Below, piece by piece: positions 1 through 6,721 of a stretch of DNA of 14,802 nt (position 1 is the first letter of the stretch; every line of letters starts with the position of its first letter). This DNA is from Oscillospiraceae bacterium (lineage in GTDB: Bacteria; Bacillota; Clostridia; Oscillospirales; CAG-272). The translations under genes and the position numbers were made by a program. Location of the stretch: assembly GCA_015065045.1 (NCBI GenBank), contig SVRB01000025.1, forward strand, positions 1 to 14,802, given 5' to 3'. The notes under the pieces are model-generated. The model ran no database searches and was not told the DNA's origin. It worked only from the letters and a program-made list of their open reading frames with translations.

Positions 1-48
1 CCCAAACCTTACTTCGTGCGGTTCGGGGAACCCCTATCCTCGACGGTC
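1..48 (+). repeat. Repeat B, copy 1 (fixed-loop hairpin), cut by window start
   Basis: Hairpin with arms 1-8 and 20-28 around the 11-nt loop TTACTTCGTGC. The same loop sits in copies at 6182-6210 (inverted) and 14530-14558. Here one stem position is mismatched (A opposite C). It is followed by a run ending in CTCGACGGTCCGT that recurs with variation after the other copies. Non-coding; function unknown. Confidence 0.8.
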
Positions 49-57
49 CGTTAAGCA

Positions 58-240
58 TAAGACATATTATTTATCTAAATAGTATTGTCTTTTCTTTTTT
101 ACGTTACTTTCTTTGCACAAAGAAAGTAACCAAAGAAAGTGTATAGGGGCAGGGGTTTCGATTCCCCCGCCCCTATATACCCCTACCCCTAAAACGACCG
201 AGGGATTTCCTCCCTCGGAACCCTCCTTGATCTGCGGAAG
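58..240 (+). repeat. Repeat A, copy 1: three-hairpin palindromic element with G-quadruplex motif
   Basis: An element of about 183 nt. In order it has an AT-rich arm (58-100); a 13-bp palindrome with 2-nt loop (arms 103-115 and 118-130, GTTACTTTCTTTG and its complement); a GC-rich hairpin (arms 142-155 and 164-177, 13 of 14 positions paired); and an 8-bp hairpin (198-205 with 211-218). C tracts at 164-168, 170-173, 180-183 and 186-189 give a four-tract G-quadruplex motif on the minus strand. An inverted copy lies at 6267-6446 and a truncated one at 14654-14802. An open reading frame (113-322) across it looks like a by-product of the repeat rather than a gene. Confidence 0.85.
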
Positions 241-254
241 ACGGGGTGCTCGTT

Positions 255-315
255 TAAAGTTTTTGCGGAGTCAAGAGTTTTTTTGTAGGGGGTGCTCGTG
301 GACGCCGCCCTCTAC
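255..315 (+). repeat. Repeat E, copy 1
   Basis: The string AGTTTTTGCGG, then TCAAGAG, a T-rich run, TGTAGGGGG and a GC-rich tail recur in the same order at 14474-14528. The stretch is short and GC-rich against AT-rich surroundings, with no coding signal. It belongs to the same intergenic repeat mosaic as repeats A to D. Confidence 0.6.
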
Positions 316-332
316 AGGTTAAGGTGTATATA

Positions 333-385
333 TTAAGCCTTCCCCTTGAGGAGAAGGTGGCAGCCGAAGGCTGACGGATGAGGTG
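333..385 (+). repeat. Repeat C, copy 1
   Basis: Begins TTAAGCC, contains a short stem (CCTTCCCC against GGAGAAGG) and then the hairpin CAGCCGAAGGCTG followed by ACGG and GAGG-like text. A same-orientation copy lies at 6494-6546, where the first stem has different bases but is still paired. Non-coding. Confidence 0.7.
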
Positions 386-412
386 TTTTTTTGAAAAGAA
401 TCTAACCTTTTT

Positions 413-465
413 AGCTCCATCTGACGAGGTAGCAAAGCGGCGAAGTCGGGTGAGGGAGAGAAAGA
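413..465 (+). repeat. Repeat D, copy 1
   Basis: Starts with CTCCATCTGACGAGG and ends in GAGGGAGAGA-type text. A diverged direct copy is at 14603-14654 with the same start and end and a different middle. The middle here resembles the family in which a CTCC-type start pairs with a GGAG/GGGAG-type end. Non-coding; function unknown. Confidence 0.6.
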
Positions 466-517
466 ATAAACGATTTAATTAGACAACATTGCGATATCTA
501 ATATTTACAAAAAGCAC

Positions 518-546
518 TTGATATATGTGCAAAAAATTGATATAAT
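518..546 (+). promoter_or_regulatory. Sigma-A type promoter for metA
   Basis: TTGATA (518-523), a 17-nt spacer and a perfect TATAAT (541-546). Transcription would start near 553, leaving only about 25 nt of leader before the metA start. There is therefore no room for a SAM riboswitch or T-box downstream of this promoter. Confidence 0.8.
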
Positions 547-565
547 AGCTTGATATAAATTTATC

Positions 566-571
566 GAGGTG
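566..571 (+). promoter_or_regulatory. metA ribosome binding site, decides the start
   Basis: GAGGTG lies 6 nt before the ATG at 578. A GTG at 569 in the same frame is part of this Shine-Dalgarno element, so it cannot be the start. Confidence 0.8.
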
Positions 572-577
572 AAGAAT

Positions 578-1498
578 ATGCCTATTAAAGTACCGGCTGA
601 CCTTCCGGCTGTCAGCATACTTGAAAATGAAAATATATTTGTAATGGACGAAAACAGAGCGGTTCATCAGGATATTCGTCCGTTGAGAATTGCTATATTG
701 AACCTGATGCCTACAAAGATAGTAACCGAAACACAGCTTATCAGATTGCTTTCAAATACTTCCTTGCAGGTCGAATTGACGTTGCTCTATCCGTCTACAG
801 CTCACAAGCCCAAGCACACCCCCGAGGAGCATATGGATCATTTTTACACGAACTTTGCCGATGTAAAAAATGAGAAGTTTGACGGACTTATTATTACGGG
901 AGCGCCTGTAGAAAATCTGGACTTTTCCGAGGTTGGATATTGGAACGAGCTTTGCGAGATTATGGAATGGTCAAAGGATCACGTTTATTCCACGCTCCAC
1001 ATATGCTGGGCGGCGCAGGCGGCTTTGTATTATCATTACGGTATTCCCAAGCACAGTATGCCCAAAAAGATGTTCGGCATCTTCCCGCATACGTTGAACA
1101 AGCCCGAGCACCCTTTGCTTCGTGGTTTTGATGAGGTGTTTAACGCTCCCCACTCAAGACATACGGATATTGATTCCGATATGACAAGAGAGAACAAGAA
1201 TCTTGAGATACTTGCAGAATCTGATTTGGCGGGTATATTCCTTATAGGTGATAAATCTATGAGAAGATTTTTTGCAACGGGACATCTTGAGTACGATTAC
1301 GATACTCTCTCAAAGGAATATTTCAGAGACGTAAATAAGGGGCTTGATATAGACGTTCCTTACAACTATTTCCCCGGAGACGATCCGAGTAAGAGGCCGT
1401 TGAATACGTGGAAGAGCCACGCGCACCTTCTTTTTGCAAACTGGCTTAACTACTGCGTATACCAGATGACGCCTTACGATATTAACGAAATTAAATAA
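578..1498 (+). CDS. metA: Homoserine O-acetyltransferase (MetA family)
   Basis: Acylates homoserine, the first committed step to methionine, in the cytoplasm. The protein has 306 residues, the usual MetA length. The start at 578 gives the family N-terminus MPIKVPADLPAV and has a well-placed GAGGTG site; the upstream in-frame GTG is inside that site. Conserved parts: nucleophile Cys143 in HICWAAQAAL, and His236 and Glu238 in ATGHLEYD, matching the Cys-His-Glu set of E. coli MetA. Glu112 in TGAPVEN aligns with the position known to set acyl specificity (Glu for acetyl-CoA, Gly for succinyl-CoA), so acetyl-CoA use is predicted. It is first in a unit with two genes of no obvious methionine link. 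Assignment to the family is secure; donor preference is inferred from one residue. Confidence 0.96.
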   Translation: MPIKVPADLPAVSILENENIFVMDENRAVHQDIRPLRIAILNLMPTKIVTETQLIRLLSNTSLQVELTLLYPSTAHKPKHTPEEHMDHFYTNFADVKNEKFDGLIITGAPVENLDFSEVGYWNELCEIMEWSKDHVYSTLHICWAAQAALYYHYGIPKHSMPKKMFGIFPHTLNKPEHPLLRGFDEVFNAPHSRHTDIDSDMTRENKNLEILAESDLAGIFLIGDKSMRRFFATGHLEYDYDTLSKEYFRDVNKGLDIDVPYNYFPGDDPSKRPLNTWKSHAHLLFANWLNYCVYQMTPYDINEIK

Positions 1499-1518
1499 AA
1501 AATCAGGAGACATAGCTT

Positions 1519-2280
1519 ATGATTAAAAATGAAAACGTTAAGATGTTTAAAAAGCACATAAACGTTATCGGCATAATATGCGCAATCTTTTTGACGTTGG
1601 TAACAAACTATGCGCTTGCCATTGTCGTATCGAATATCAGAAACGATATAATGTGGAAGACTCTTACAGCTATTTTGACAAGCTTCCAGAATGCTTTGAT
1701 ATTTGTTTCGATATACGTTCTCTACGGGCTTCTTATAAACAGTCTGCTTAGATTTGGTGTTAAGAACAGCCGCGGTATTTTGAGTCTATGCTTTGCGAGA
1801 ATCGGTCTTATCTACTTATCGTACTTTGTTTTCGGTATATTTTTGTCAAAGGACTTTATAAACGACCTTAAGACAAATCTTATCTTTATTGTTTTAAACC
1901 TTGCAGTAGACGTTATTATGCTTGTGGGTGTAATAATTCTTATTCTCTTTCTCCGTTCGAAGTTTGTTGACGAGAAAAAGACAAACATAACTTTGAAGGG
2001 CATTTTTGAGAAAAAGAATCCCATTGTTGCGGTTACACTGTGGGTAGGAATACTTATATCCTCCGTATACGTTGCGGGTTGTATTGCTGAAACGTACGCG
2101 AATATTATGACTTATGGCGCAAATAACCTTAATATTCACGAGATAATGACGCTTGTAACCCCCTATATAGAGCAGATAGTCAGATTTGCGTTAGGATATT
2201 TGGTTATGATGGGCGCTGCAAAATGGCTTGAGCTTCAGTGGTCGTTGATCAACTCAAAGGAAGCAAGATCTAAAAAATGA
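1519..2280 (+). CDS. Six-helix integral membrane protein, unknown function
   Basis: I do not recognise this 253-residue protein. Hydrophobic segments suggest six membrane spans at about residues 13-35, 50-75, 87-108, 118-145, 168-192 and 218-238, with a Lys/Arg-rich loop (about 146-165) and a basic tail ending in RSKK. No catalytic or transporter motif is evident. AGGAGA (1505-1510) lies 8 nt before the ATG. The gene follows metA by 20 nt and its stop overlaps the next start as ATGA, so it is translationally coupled to the regulator downstream. This suggests a joint role, for example the membrane protein sensing something for the regulator, but that is inference. Neighbouring metA may be unrelated in function. 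Confidence 0.85.
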   Translation: MIKNENVKMFKKHINVIGIICAIFLTLVTNYALAIVVSNIRNDIMWKTLTAILTSFQNALIFVSIYVLYGLLINSLLRFGVKNSRGILSLCFARIGLIYLSYFVFGIFLSKDFINDLKTNLIFIVLNLAVDVIMLVGVIILILFLRSKFVDEKKTNITLKGIFEKKNPIVAVTLWVGILISSVYVAGCIAETYANIMTYGANNLNIHEIMTLVTPYIEQIVRFALGYLVMMGAAKWLELQWSLINSKEARSKK

Positions 2281-2924
2281 AAAGCGTTTGTATAGTAAGC
2301 TTGGACAAGGTTTTTTCGAGAATGCTTGAGCTTGAATTGGGAGAGATCCCGTTAAGCGTTAAGGTCATAAACGAAAAGCTTAGCTCCGGCGCGCTTAATA
2401 TATCGTGCAGCTCGGATCTTGTCGTTTTTGATGCTGACTATTATGGCGGAGATTTGGATTTTGTGGAAAAATCCCAGAGTGCGTTTGTGGTTATATCAAA
2501 TTCGGCTCATCCTTTTATCAGAAACGTAAAAGAATATTTTGAAAGACCGTTTATTGTATCCGAGTTTGTCGAGTGTATAAAGGGGATATTGTGTTCTGAA
2601 GAAAACGACACGATAGTTCAGCTTAGTCCTGTTTCGGAAAACACCTACGTAATGGAGCTTGATCCGTTTTTGAAGCAAGCAAAAATAGGTGAAGAGATAA
2701 TAAAATTCTCCCCGAAGGAGTTTTCGCTCCTTTCCTTGCTTTGTAAGAACAGAGGAAGGGTTGTATCGAGAAAGGAAGTTCTCGACGCGGTGTGGGGAGA
2801 GGACTATGATGAAAGCAACAACGTGGATAACGTATATATAAATTATCTGCGTAACAAGCTTGATTCACACCTCGGAGTGAAGATGATATACACAGTACGA
2901 GGAAAAGGCTATATGATAAAATAA
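2277..2924 (+). CDS. OmpR-type winged-helix regulator with degenerate receiver domain
   Basis: DNA-binding transcriptional regulator of 215 residues. The C-terminal part (about 123-215) is a typical OmpR/PhoB winged helix: FSPKEFSLLSLL, then GRVVSRKEVLDAVWG, then YINYLRNKL, then the wing YTVRGKGYMIK. The N-terminal part (1-105) has the receiver layout but is worn. Asp52 sits at the phosphorylation position (VVFDAD) and Ser74 replaces the usual Thr. The conserved Lys before Pro is Arg90 (FERPF), and the N-terminal acidic pair is reduced to Asp10. No histidine kinase is encoded nearby. The start overlaps the stop of the membrane protein gene (ATGA), with no good separate ribosome site, so it depends on coupling. 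Phosphorylation-independent control is plausible but unproven. Confidence 0.88.
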   Translation: MKSVCIVSLDKVFSRMLELELGEIPLSVKVINEKLSSGALNISCSSDLVVFDADYYGGDLDFVEKSQSAFVVISNSAHPFIRNVKEYFERPFIVSEFVECIKGILCSEENDTIVQLSPVSENTYVMELDPFLKQAKIGEEIIKFSPKEFSLLSLLCKNRGRVVSRKEVLDAVWGEDYDESNNVDNVYINYLRNKLDSHLGVKMIYTVRGKGYMIK

Positions 2925-2955
2925 AAACGATACGCAAATGTGCGTATCGTTTTTT
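2925..2955. terminator. Bidirectional intrinsic terminator between convergent units
   Basis: Stem CGATACGCA (2928-2936) with TGCGTATCG (2941-2949), extended by flanking A and T bases to 12 bp, with loop AATG. It is followed by a T tract (2950-2955) for the plus strand and preceded by an A run (2923-2927) that serves the minus strand. It starts directly after the regulator stop and ends 3 nt before the hemW stop. Confidence 0.9.
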
Positions 2956-2958
2956 GTT

Positions 2959-4143
2959 TTACTTATCAAGGCCTTTTGCAATGTTTTTAGTGATCTCGCT
3001 GTCATGGCTCATAAAGGTAGCGAGAATATAGTTAGAAACGTACATACCCTTAGTTGTAAAGCAGTAGTGACCGTTCTTGTGTTCCATAAAGCCGTTTTCG
3101 ATATAGAGCTTCAGTTCTTTTTCGAACATTTCGCCAAAGTCCTTATCAAACAGCTCTTTAAATTCGTTTACGTTTATACCCTCGGTAAGACGAAGCTTAA
3201 GCATAATGTATTCGTCAACTCTTTCCTCGGGAGAAACGGTGTAGTTTTCTTCGATGATGTCAATTCCCGCATCAACATATTCAAGCGCGTCCATAAACAT
3301 ATCAACACTTCTCTTGTATGAAAAACGCTGATTGTCAAAATAAGAGTGCGCTGACGGGCCGATGCCGAGATATTCCTGACAGTTCCAATATTTGAGGTTA
3401 TGCTGGCTCTTGTATCCGTCCTTGGCAAAGTTGCTTATTTCGTACTGCCAATATCCTCTGAATGCAAGGTACTCTACAGCATACTTGTACATTTCGTATT
3501 CAGTATCTTCATCGGGAAGATTAAGTCTGTTCTTCTTTGTATAGAAGGGTGTGCCTTCTTCGATCTTCAAGCCGTAAAGAGAGATGTGCTTGGGTTCGAG
3601 GTCGCAAACCTGCTCAAGTGTATATCCAAGTGAATATTGTGTCTGTCCGGGAATTCCGTACATCAAATCAATATTTATGTTATCAAAGCCTGCTTTCTTT
3701 GCCATCTCATAGCTTTCAACAAACTCGTCAAAGGTATGAATTCTTGAAAGTCCGCCAAGCTCCTCGTCGCTTGCGCTTTGAAGCCCAAAGCTCAAACGGT
3801 TTACGCCTGCCTTACGGTATCTCTTAAGCATCTTTAAGTTTACCGTTGCGGGATTTGCTTCCATTGTAAACTCAACGTTAGGAGAAACGTTGAAGTTACG
3901 GTAGATACCCGTGATGATCTCAAGCATTCTGTTGACGGGAAGGACAGTGGGGGTTCCGCCGCCTATATAAATTGTGTCAATCTCATATTCGGCTGCCTTT
4001 TCAGCATAGTCTTCCATCTGCAAGAGAATGGTATCTGTAAATCTTACGTGGTCCTGAAATTTCGTTATAGAATAGAAATCGCAGTAATCACATTTATGCT
4101 CGCAAAACGGAATGTGTATATAAAGCCCAAGTTTTTTCTCCAT
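2959..4143 (-). CDS. hemW: Radical SAM family heme chaperone HemW
   Basis: HemW binds heme and delivers it to target proteins. It is often mislabelled as oxygen-independent coproporphyrinogen oxidase. The protein has 394 residues. The radical SAM cluster motif CxxxCxxC is Cys14, Cys18 and Cys21, followed by Asp-Phe; true HemN has a fourth cysteine just after, absent here. GGGTP (61-65) is the SAM-binding segment. HNLKYW (248-253) fits the HNxxYW heme-binding signature of HemW. The C-terminal half (about 290-385) is the HemN C-terminal domain. An AAGGGGA-type ribosome site precedes the start. It lies 38 nt after lepA on the same strand, the order usual in Bacillota, and shares the lepA promoter. 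Confidence 0.95.
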   Translation of the reverse strand: MEKKLGLYIHIPFCEHKCDYCDFYSITKFQDHVRFTDTILLQMEDYAEKAAEYEIDTIYIGGGTPTVLPVNRMLEIITGIYRNFNVSPNVEFTMEANPATVNLKMLKRYRKAGVNRLSFGLQSASDEELGGLSRIHTFDEFVESYEMAKKAGFDNINIDLMYGIPGQTQYSLGYTLEQVCDLEPKHISLYGLKIEEGTPFYTKKNRLNLPDEDTEYEMYKYAVEYLAFRGYWQYEISNFAKDGYKSQHNLKYWNCQEYLGIGPSAHSYFDNQRFSYKRSVDMFMDALEYVDAGIDIIEENYTVSPEERVDEYIMLKLRLTEGINVNEFKELFDKDFGEMFEKELKLYIENGFMEHKNGHYCFTTKGMYVSNYILATFMSHDSEITKNIAKGLDK

Positions 4144-4181
4144 ATCTTTCCCCTTTAGTCTTAATGTATTTTAAAACGGTA

Positions 4182-6002
4182 TTATTCATCGTCAAGCTTA
4201 AGTACAGCCATAAACGCTTCAGGCGTAACCTCGACCGTACCAAGCGTACGCATTTTCTTTTTACCTTCTTTTTGCTTTTCAAGAAGCTTTTTCTTTCTTG
4301 TAATGTCACCGCCGTAGCATTTTGCAAGTACGTCCTTACGGAGCGCCTTAACAGTTTCTCTGGCAATAACTCTTCCCCCGATTGCCGCCTGGATCGGCAC
4401 TTCAAACAGCTGTCTCGGAATATTATCCTTCAGCTTTTCGCAAATCTTTCTGCCTCTGCCGTATGCCTTTTCCTCGTGAACGATAAACGAAAGCGCGTCC
4501 ACAACGTCGCCGTTCAGCAATATATCAAGTTTAACCAGCTTACTGGGAACGTATTCGGCAATTTCATAGTCGAGAGAAGCATAGCCTTTGCTTCGGCTCT
4601 TCAATGCGTCGAAGAAATCGTAAATGATTTCATTCAAGGGCAGTCTGTAGTGAAGCTCTGCTCTTGTTGTGTCGATATAAGTCATATCGATAAATATACC
4701 GCGTCTGTCCTGACAAAGCTCCATAATTCCGCCGATATAATCGGATGGTGTAATTATACTTGCCTTAACCATAGGCTCGTACGCTGTGTCGATTTCGTCG
4801 GTCAAAGGATAGTTTGCGGGGTTATCAATAAATACGGTCTCGCCGTCTTTTTTGTCGATCTTATAAATAACGCTGGGCGCTGTTGTGATAAGGTCGAGGT
4901 TAAATTCGCGTTCGATTCTTTCCTCAATTATTTCCATATGCAAGAGTCCCAAGAATCCGCATCTGAAACCAAATCCCAAGGCTGCCGACGTTTCAGGCTC
5001 AAACGTCAAAGCCGCATCGTTAAGACGAAGCTTTTCGAGAGCATCGCGAAGGTCTCCGTATTTTGAGCCGTCTGCAGGATAGATACCGGCATAAACCATA
5101 GGTACAGCCTTTTTAAAGCCGGGAAGAGCTGTGTCAACGCCGTTTTCGGCATTGGTAACGGTATCGCCAACGCGTGTGTCGGATACGTTTTTAATACTTG
5201 CAGTAATATATCCAACGTCGCCTGCTGCGAGGTAATCGGTTTTTGCAAGACCGAACGGAGACATATTACCAACGTCAACGACGGTAAATCTTGCGCCCGT
5301 ACCCATCATATATATTTCATCGCCGCTCTTGATCTGACCGTCAAATACTCTTATATATACGACAACTCCGAGATATGAGTCGTAGTATGAGTCAAATATC
5401 AAAGCCTTAAGAGGCTTGTCAACGTCACCCTTGGGGCAGGGAATGTCGCTTACTATCTTATCGAGAACCTGATCGATGTTAAGACCGCTTTTGGCGGAAA
5501 TAGCGGGGCAGTCCTCGGCAGGAATACCGATTACGTCCTCGATTTCCTTTCTGACTCTGTCTGGGTCAGCGGCGGGCAAGTCCATCTTGTTGATTACGGG
5601 AACGATCTCGAGGTCTGCATCAACGGCAAGATATGCGTTTGCAAGTGTCTGCGCCTGTATACCCTGAGTTGAGTCAACAACCAACAAAGCTCCGTCGCAA
5701 GCGTTAAGCGAACGTGAAACCTCGTAGTTAAAGTCAACGTGTCCGGGAGTGTCAATGAGGTTAAGAACATATTCCTGACCGTCGGGCGCAGTATAATCGA
5801 GCTTAACTGCACGAGCTTTAATGGTAATACCTCTTTCTCTTTCGAGGTCCATATTATCAAGAAGCTGTTCTTCCATTTCTCTTTTTGTAACAGCTTGAGT
5901 GTACTCAAGGATTCTGTCGGCAAGAGTAGACTTGCCGTGGTCTATATGAGCAACTATTGAAAAATTTCTAATATTCTTTTGTCTGTCGTTCGTTATTGAC
6001 AT
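4182..6002 (-). CDS. lepA: Elongation factor 4 (LepA), ribosomal back-translocase GTPase
   Basis: Ribosome-associated GTPase, 606 residues, full family length. G1 is AHIDHGKST (18-26). The effector region is EEQLLDNMDLERERGIT (44-60). G3 is DTPGH (84-88), whose His88 is the catalytic position of translational GTPases. G4 is NKMD (138-141) and G5 is SAK (169-171). Domain II and the EF-G-like domains III and V follow, and the LepA-specific C-terminal domain ends the protein (YGGDITRKKKLLEKQKEGKK near 556-575, then TPEAFMAVL). A GGAGAAAG ribosome site lies just upstream of the ATG. It is first in the lepA-hemW unit with a strong promoter at 6034-6062. Nothing looks degraded. Confidence 0.98.
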   Translation of the reverse strand: MSITNDRQKNIRNFSIVAHIDHGKSTLADRILEYTQAVTKREMEEQLLDNMDLERERGITIKARAVKLDYTAPDGQEYVLNLIDTPGHVDFNYEVSRSLNACDGALLVVDSTQGIQAQTLANAYLAVDADLEIVPVINKMDLPAADPDRVRKEIEDVIGIPAEDCPAISAKSGLNIDQVLDKIVSDIPCPKGDVDKPLKALIFDSYYDSYLGVVVYIRVFDGQIKSGDEIYMMGTGARFTVVDVGNMSPFGLAKTDYLAAGDVGYITASIKNVSDTRVGDTVTNAENGVDTALPGFKKAVPMVYAGIYPADGSKYGDLRDALEKLRLNDAALTFEPETSAALGFGFRCGFLGLLHMEIIEERIEREFNLDLITTAPSVIYKIDKKDGETVFIDNPANYPLTDEIDTAYEPMVKASIITPSDYIGGIMELCQDRRGIFIDMTYIDTTRAELHYRLPLNEIIYDFFDALKSRSKGYASLDYEIAEYVPSKLVKLDILLNGDVVDALSFIVHEEKAYGRGRKICEKLKDNIPRQLFEVPIQAAIGGRVIARETVKALRKDVLAKCYGGDITRKKKLLEKQKEGKKKMRTLGTVEVTPEAFMAVLKLDDE

Positions 6003-6033
6003 ACACTTTCTCCATTATAAAAATACTTATATA

Positions 6034-6062
6034 ATTATATCCTATTATTCTTATTAAATCAA
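6034..6062 (-). promoter_or_regulatory. Sigma-A type promoter for lepA-hemW
   Basis: Read on the minus strand: TTGATT (6062-6057), a 17-nt spacer and TATAAT (6039-6034). It gives a leader of roughly 25 nt to the lepA start. Confidence 0.8.
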
Positions 6063-6102
6063 GTACATTTTTAAAACAAAAAGGTCGGACATTGATATTC
6101 CT

Positions 6103-6138
6103 TAATCGGTATATGTCTTATGTATACACGGACCGTCG
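6103..6138 (+). repeat. Repeat F, copy 1 (36-nt exact direct repeat)
   Basis: Thirty-six bases starting TAATCGGTATATG and ending GGACCGTCG are repeated exactly at 6562-6597 in the same orientation. Both copies run into GC-rich text of the form GGGGACGCC...CCCTAC. The two copies bracket repeats B, A and C of this cluster. Confidence 0.85.
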
Positions 6139-6160
6139 GGGACGCCGGTCCCTACTTGCA

Positions 6161-6234
6161 CGGGACGCCGAGGCAGGGGTTCCCCGAGCTGCACGAAGTA
6201 AAGCTTGGGGGTTCTCGTGAACGTCGGTCCCTAC
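6161..6234 (-). repeat. Repeat B, copy 2 (inverted)
   Basis: Hairpin arms CCCCGAGCT (6182-6190) and AGCTTGGGG (6202-6210) enclose the complement of the 11-nt loop seen in copies 1 and 3. The inner stem bases differ from copy 3 (AGCT against AACC/GGTT), yet pairing is retained. Flanks match the other copies: GTTCTCGTGAACG on one side and GCCGAGGCAGGGG on the other. Confidence 0.8.
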
Positions 6235-6266
6235 CAATTCCAATATAGTTTCAAAAAACAATAAAT

Positions 6267-6446
6267 CTTCCGCAAACGATGGGGGTGCAAAGGGGGTAAT
6301 CCCCCTTTGTCGTTTTAGGGGTAGGGGTTTTTAGGGGCGGGGGAATCGAAACCCCTGCCCCTATACGCATCTTTGGTTACTTTCTTTGCGCAAAGAAAGT
6401 AACGTAAAAAGAAAAGATAATATTGTTTAGCAAATAATGTGTCTTA
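6267..6446 (-). repeat. Repeat A, copy 2 (inverted): three-hairpin palindromic element with G-quadruplex motif
   Basis: Inverted counterpart of 58-240 and nearly the same length (180 nt). On the plus strand it begins with a 9-bp hairpin (6288-6296 with 6301-6309). A four-tract G motif follows (6318-6321, 6324-6327, 6334-6337, 6339-6343), then a GC-rich hairpin built partly from the last two tracts. A perfect 28-bp palindrome (6376-6403) and the AT-rich arm ending TGTCTTA (6440-6446) complete it. The stem of the first hairpin has different bases from copy 1 but pairs fully. Confidence 0.85.
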
Positions 6447-6452
6447 AAAAAA

Positions 6453-6480
6453 CGGGACGTCGAGGACGTCGTCCCCTACC
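6453..6480 (+). repeat. Short GGGACG...CGTCCC hairpin module
   Basis: Arms GGGACG (6454-6459) and CGTCCC (6470-6475), followed by CCTACC. Related GC-rich modules ending in CCCTAC or CCCCTACC occur after both copies of repeat F (about 6139-6155 and 6598-6616). This looks like a small interspersed repeat. Confidence 0.5.
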
Positions 6481-6493
6481 GACATAGTCTCTT

Positions 6494-6546
6494 TTAAGCC
6501 CTCACCTGTGGGGAGGGTGGCAGCCGAAGGCTGACGGGAGGAGAGC
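6494..6546 (+). repeat. Repeat C, copy 2
   Basis: Direct copy of 333-385: it begins TTAAGCC, has a short stem (CCCTC against GAGGG) and then the CAGCCGAAGGCTG hairpin and ACGGGAGGAG. The first stem changed sequence relative to copy 1 but is still paired. Confidence 0.7.
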
Positions 6547-6561
6547 TCTGTGGTGGATTTA

Positions 6562-6597
6562 TAATCGGTATATGTCTTATGTATACACGGACCGTCG
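6562..6597 (+). repeat. Repeat F, copy 2 (36-nt exact direct repeat)
   Basis: Identical over all 36 bases to 6103-6138. The interval to copy 1 is 459 nt start to start. The two could serve as substrates for deletion of the intervening cluster by recombination. Confidence 0.85.
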
Positions 6598-6667
6598 AGG
6601 GCGCCGTCCCCTACCGATAATGTAATAATATCTGGTTGTAGGGGCGATCATTGGTCGCCCGTTAGAC

Positions 6668-6701
6668 AAAAAACAGGTCAAAACCGTTAGGTCTTGACCT
6701 G
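6668..6701 (-). terminator. Intrinsic terminator of coaW
   Basis: On the minus strand the stem CAGGTCAA/TTGACCTG (arms 6694-6701 and 6674-6681) is followed by six T (6673-6668). It lies about 20 nt beyond the coaW stop. Confidence 0.85.
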
Positions 6702-6721
6702 AATTAAATCATATTTAAAAA

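Noticed and set aside
113..322. Open reading frame of 69 codons over the first repeat cluster
   Set aside because: It spans repeats A and E, including hairpins and G-quadruplex tracts, has no ribosome site or promoter, and its sequence is explained by the repeats.
569..577. Three-codon N-terminal extension of MetA from a GTG
   Set aside because: The GTG is part of the GAGGTG ribosome site for the ATG at 578, and MetA proteins begin MPI.
2959..4143. HemN, oxygen-independent coproporphyrinogen III oxidase
   Set aside because: The fourth cysteine after CxxxCxxC is missing and the HNxxYW heme-binding motif is present, so HemW fits better.
4164..5066. Plus-strand open frame of 300 codons opposite lepA
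   Set aside because: Shadow of lepA. No recognisable domain, no promoter or ribosome site, rich in Cys, Phe and Asn runs typical of antisense reading.
6103..6663. CRISPR array
   Set aside because: Repeats are of several unrelated kinds, irregularly spaced and in both orientations, with no uniform spacers and no cas genes.
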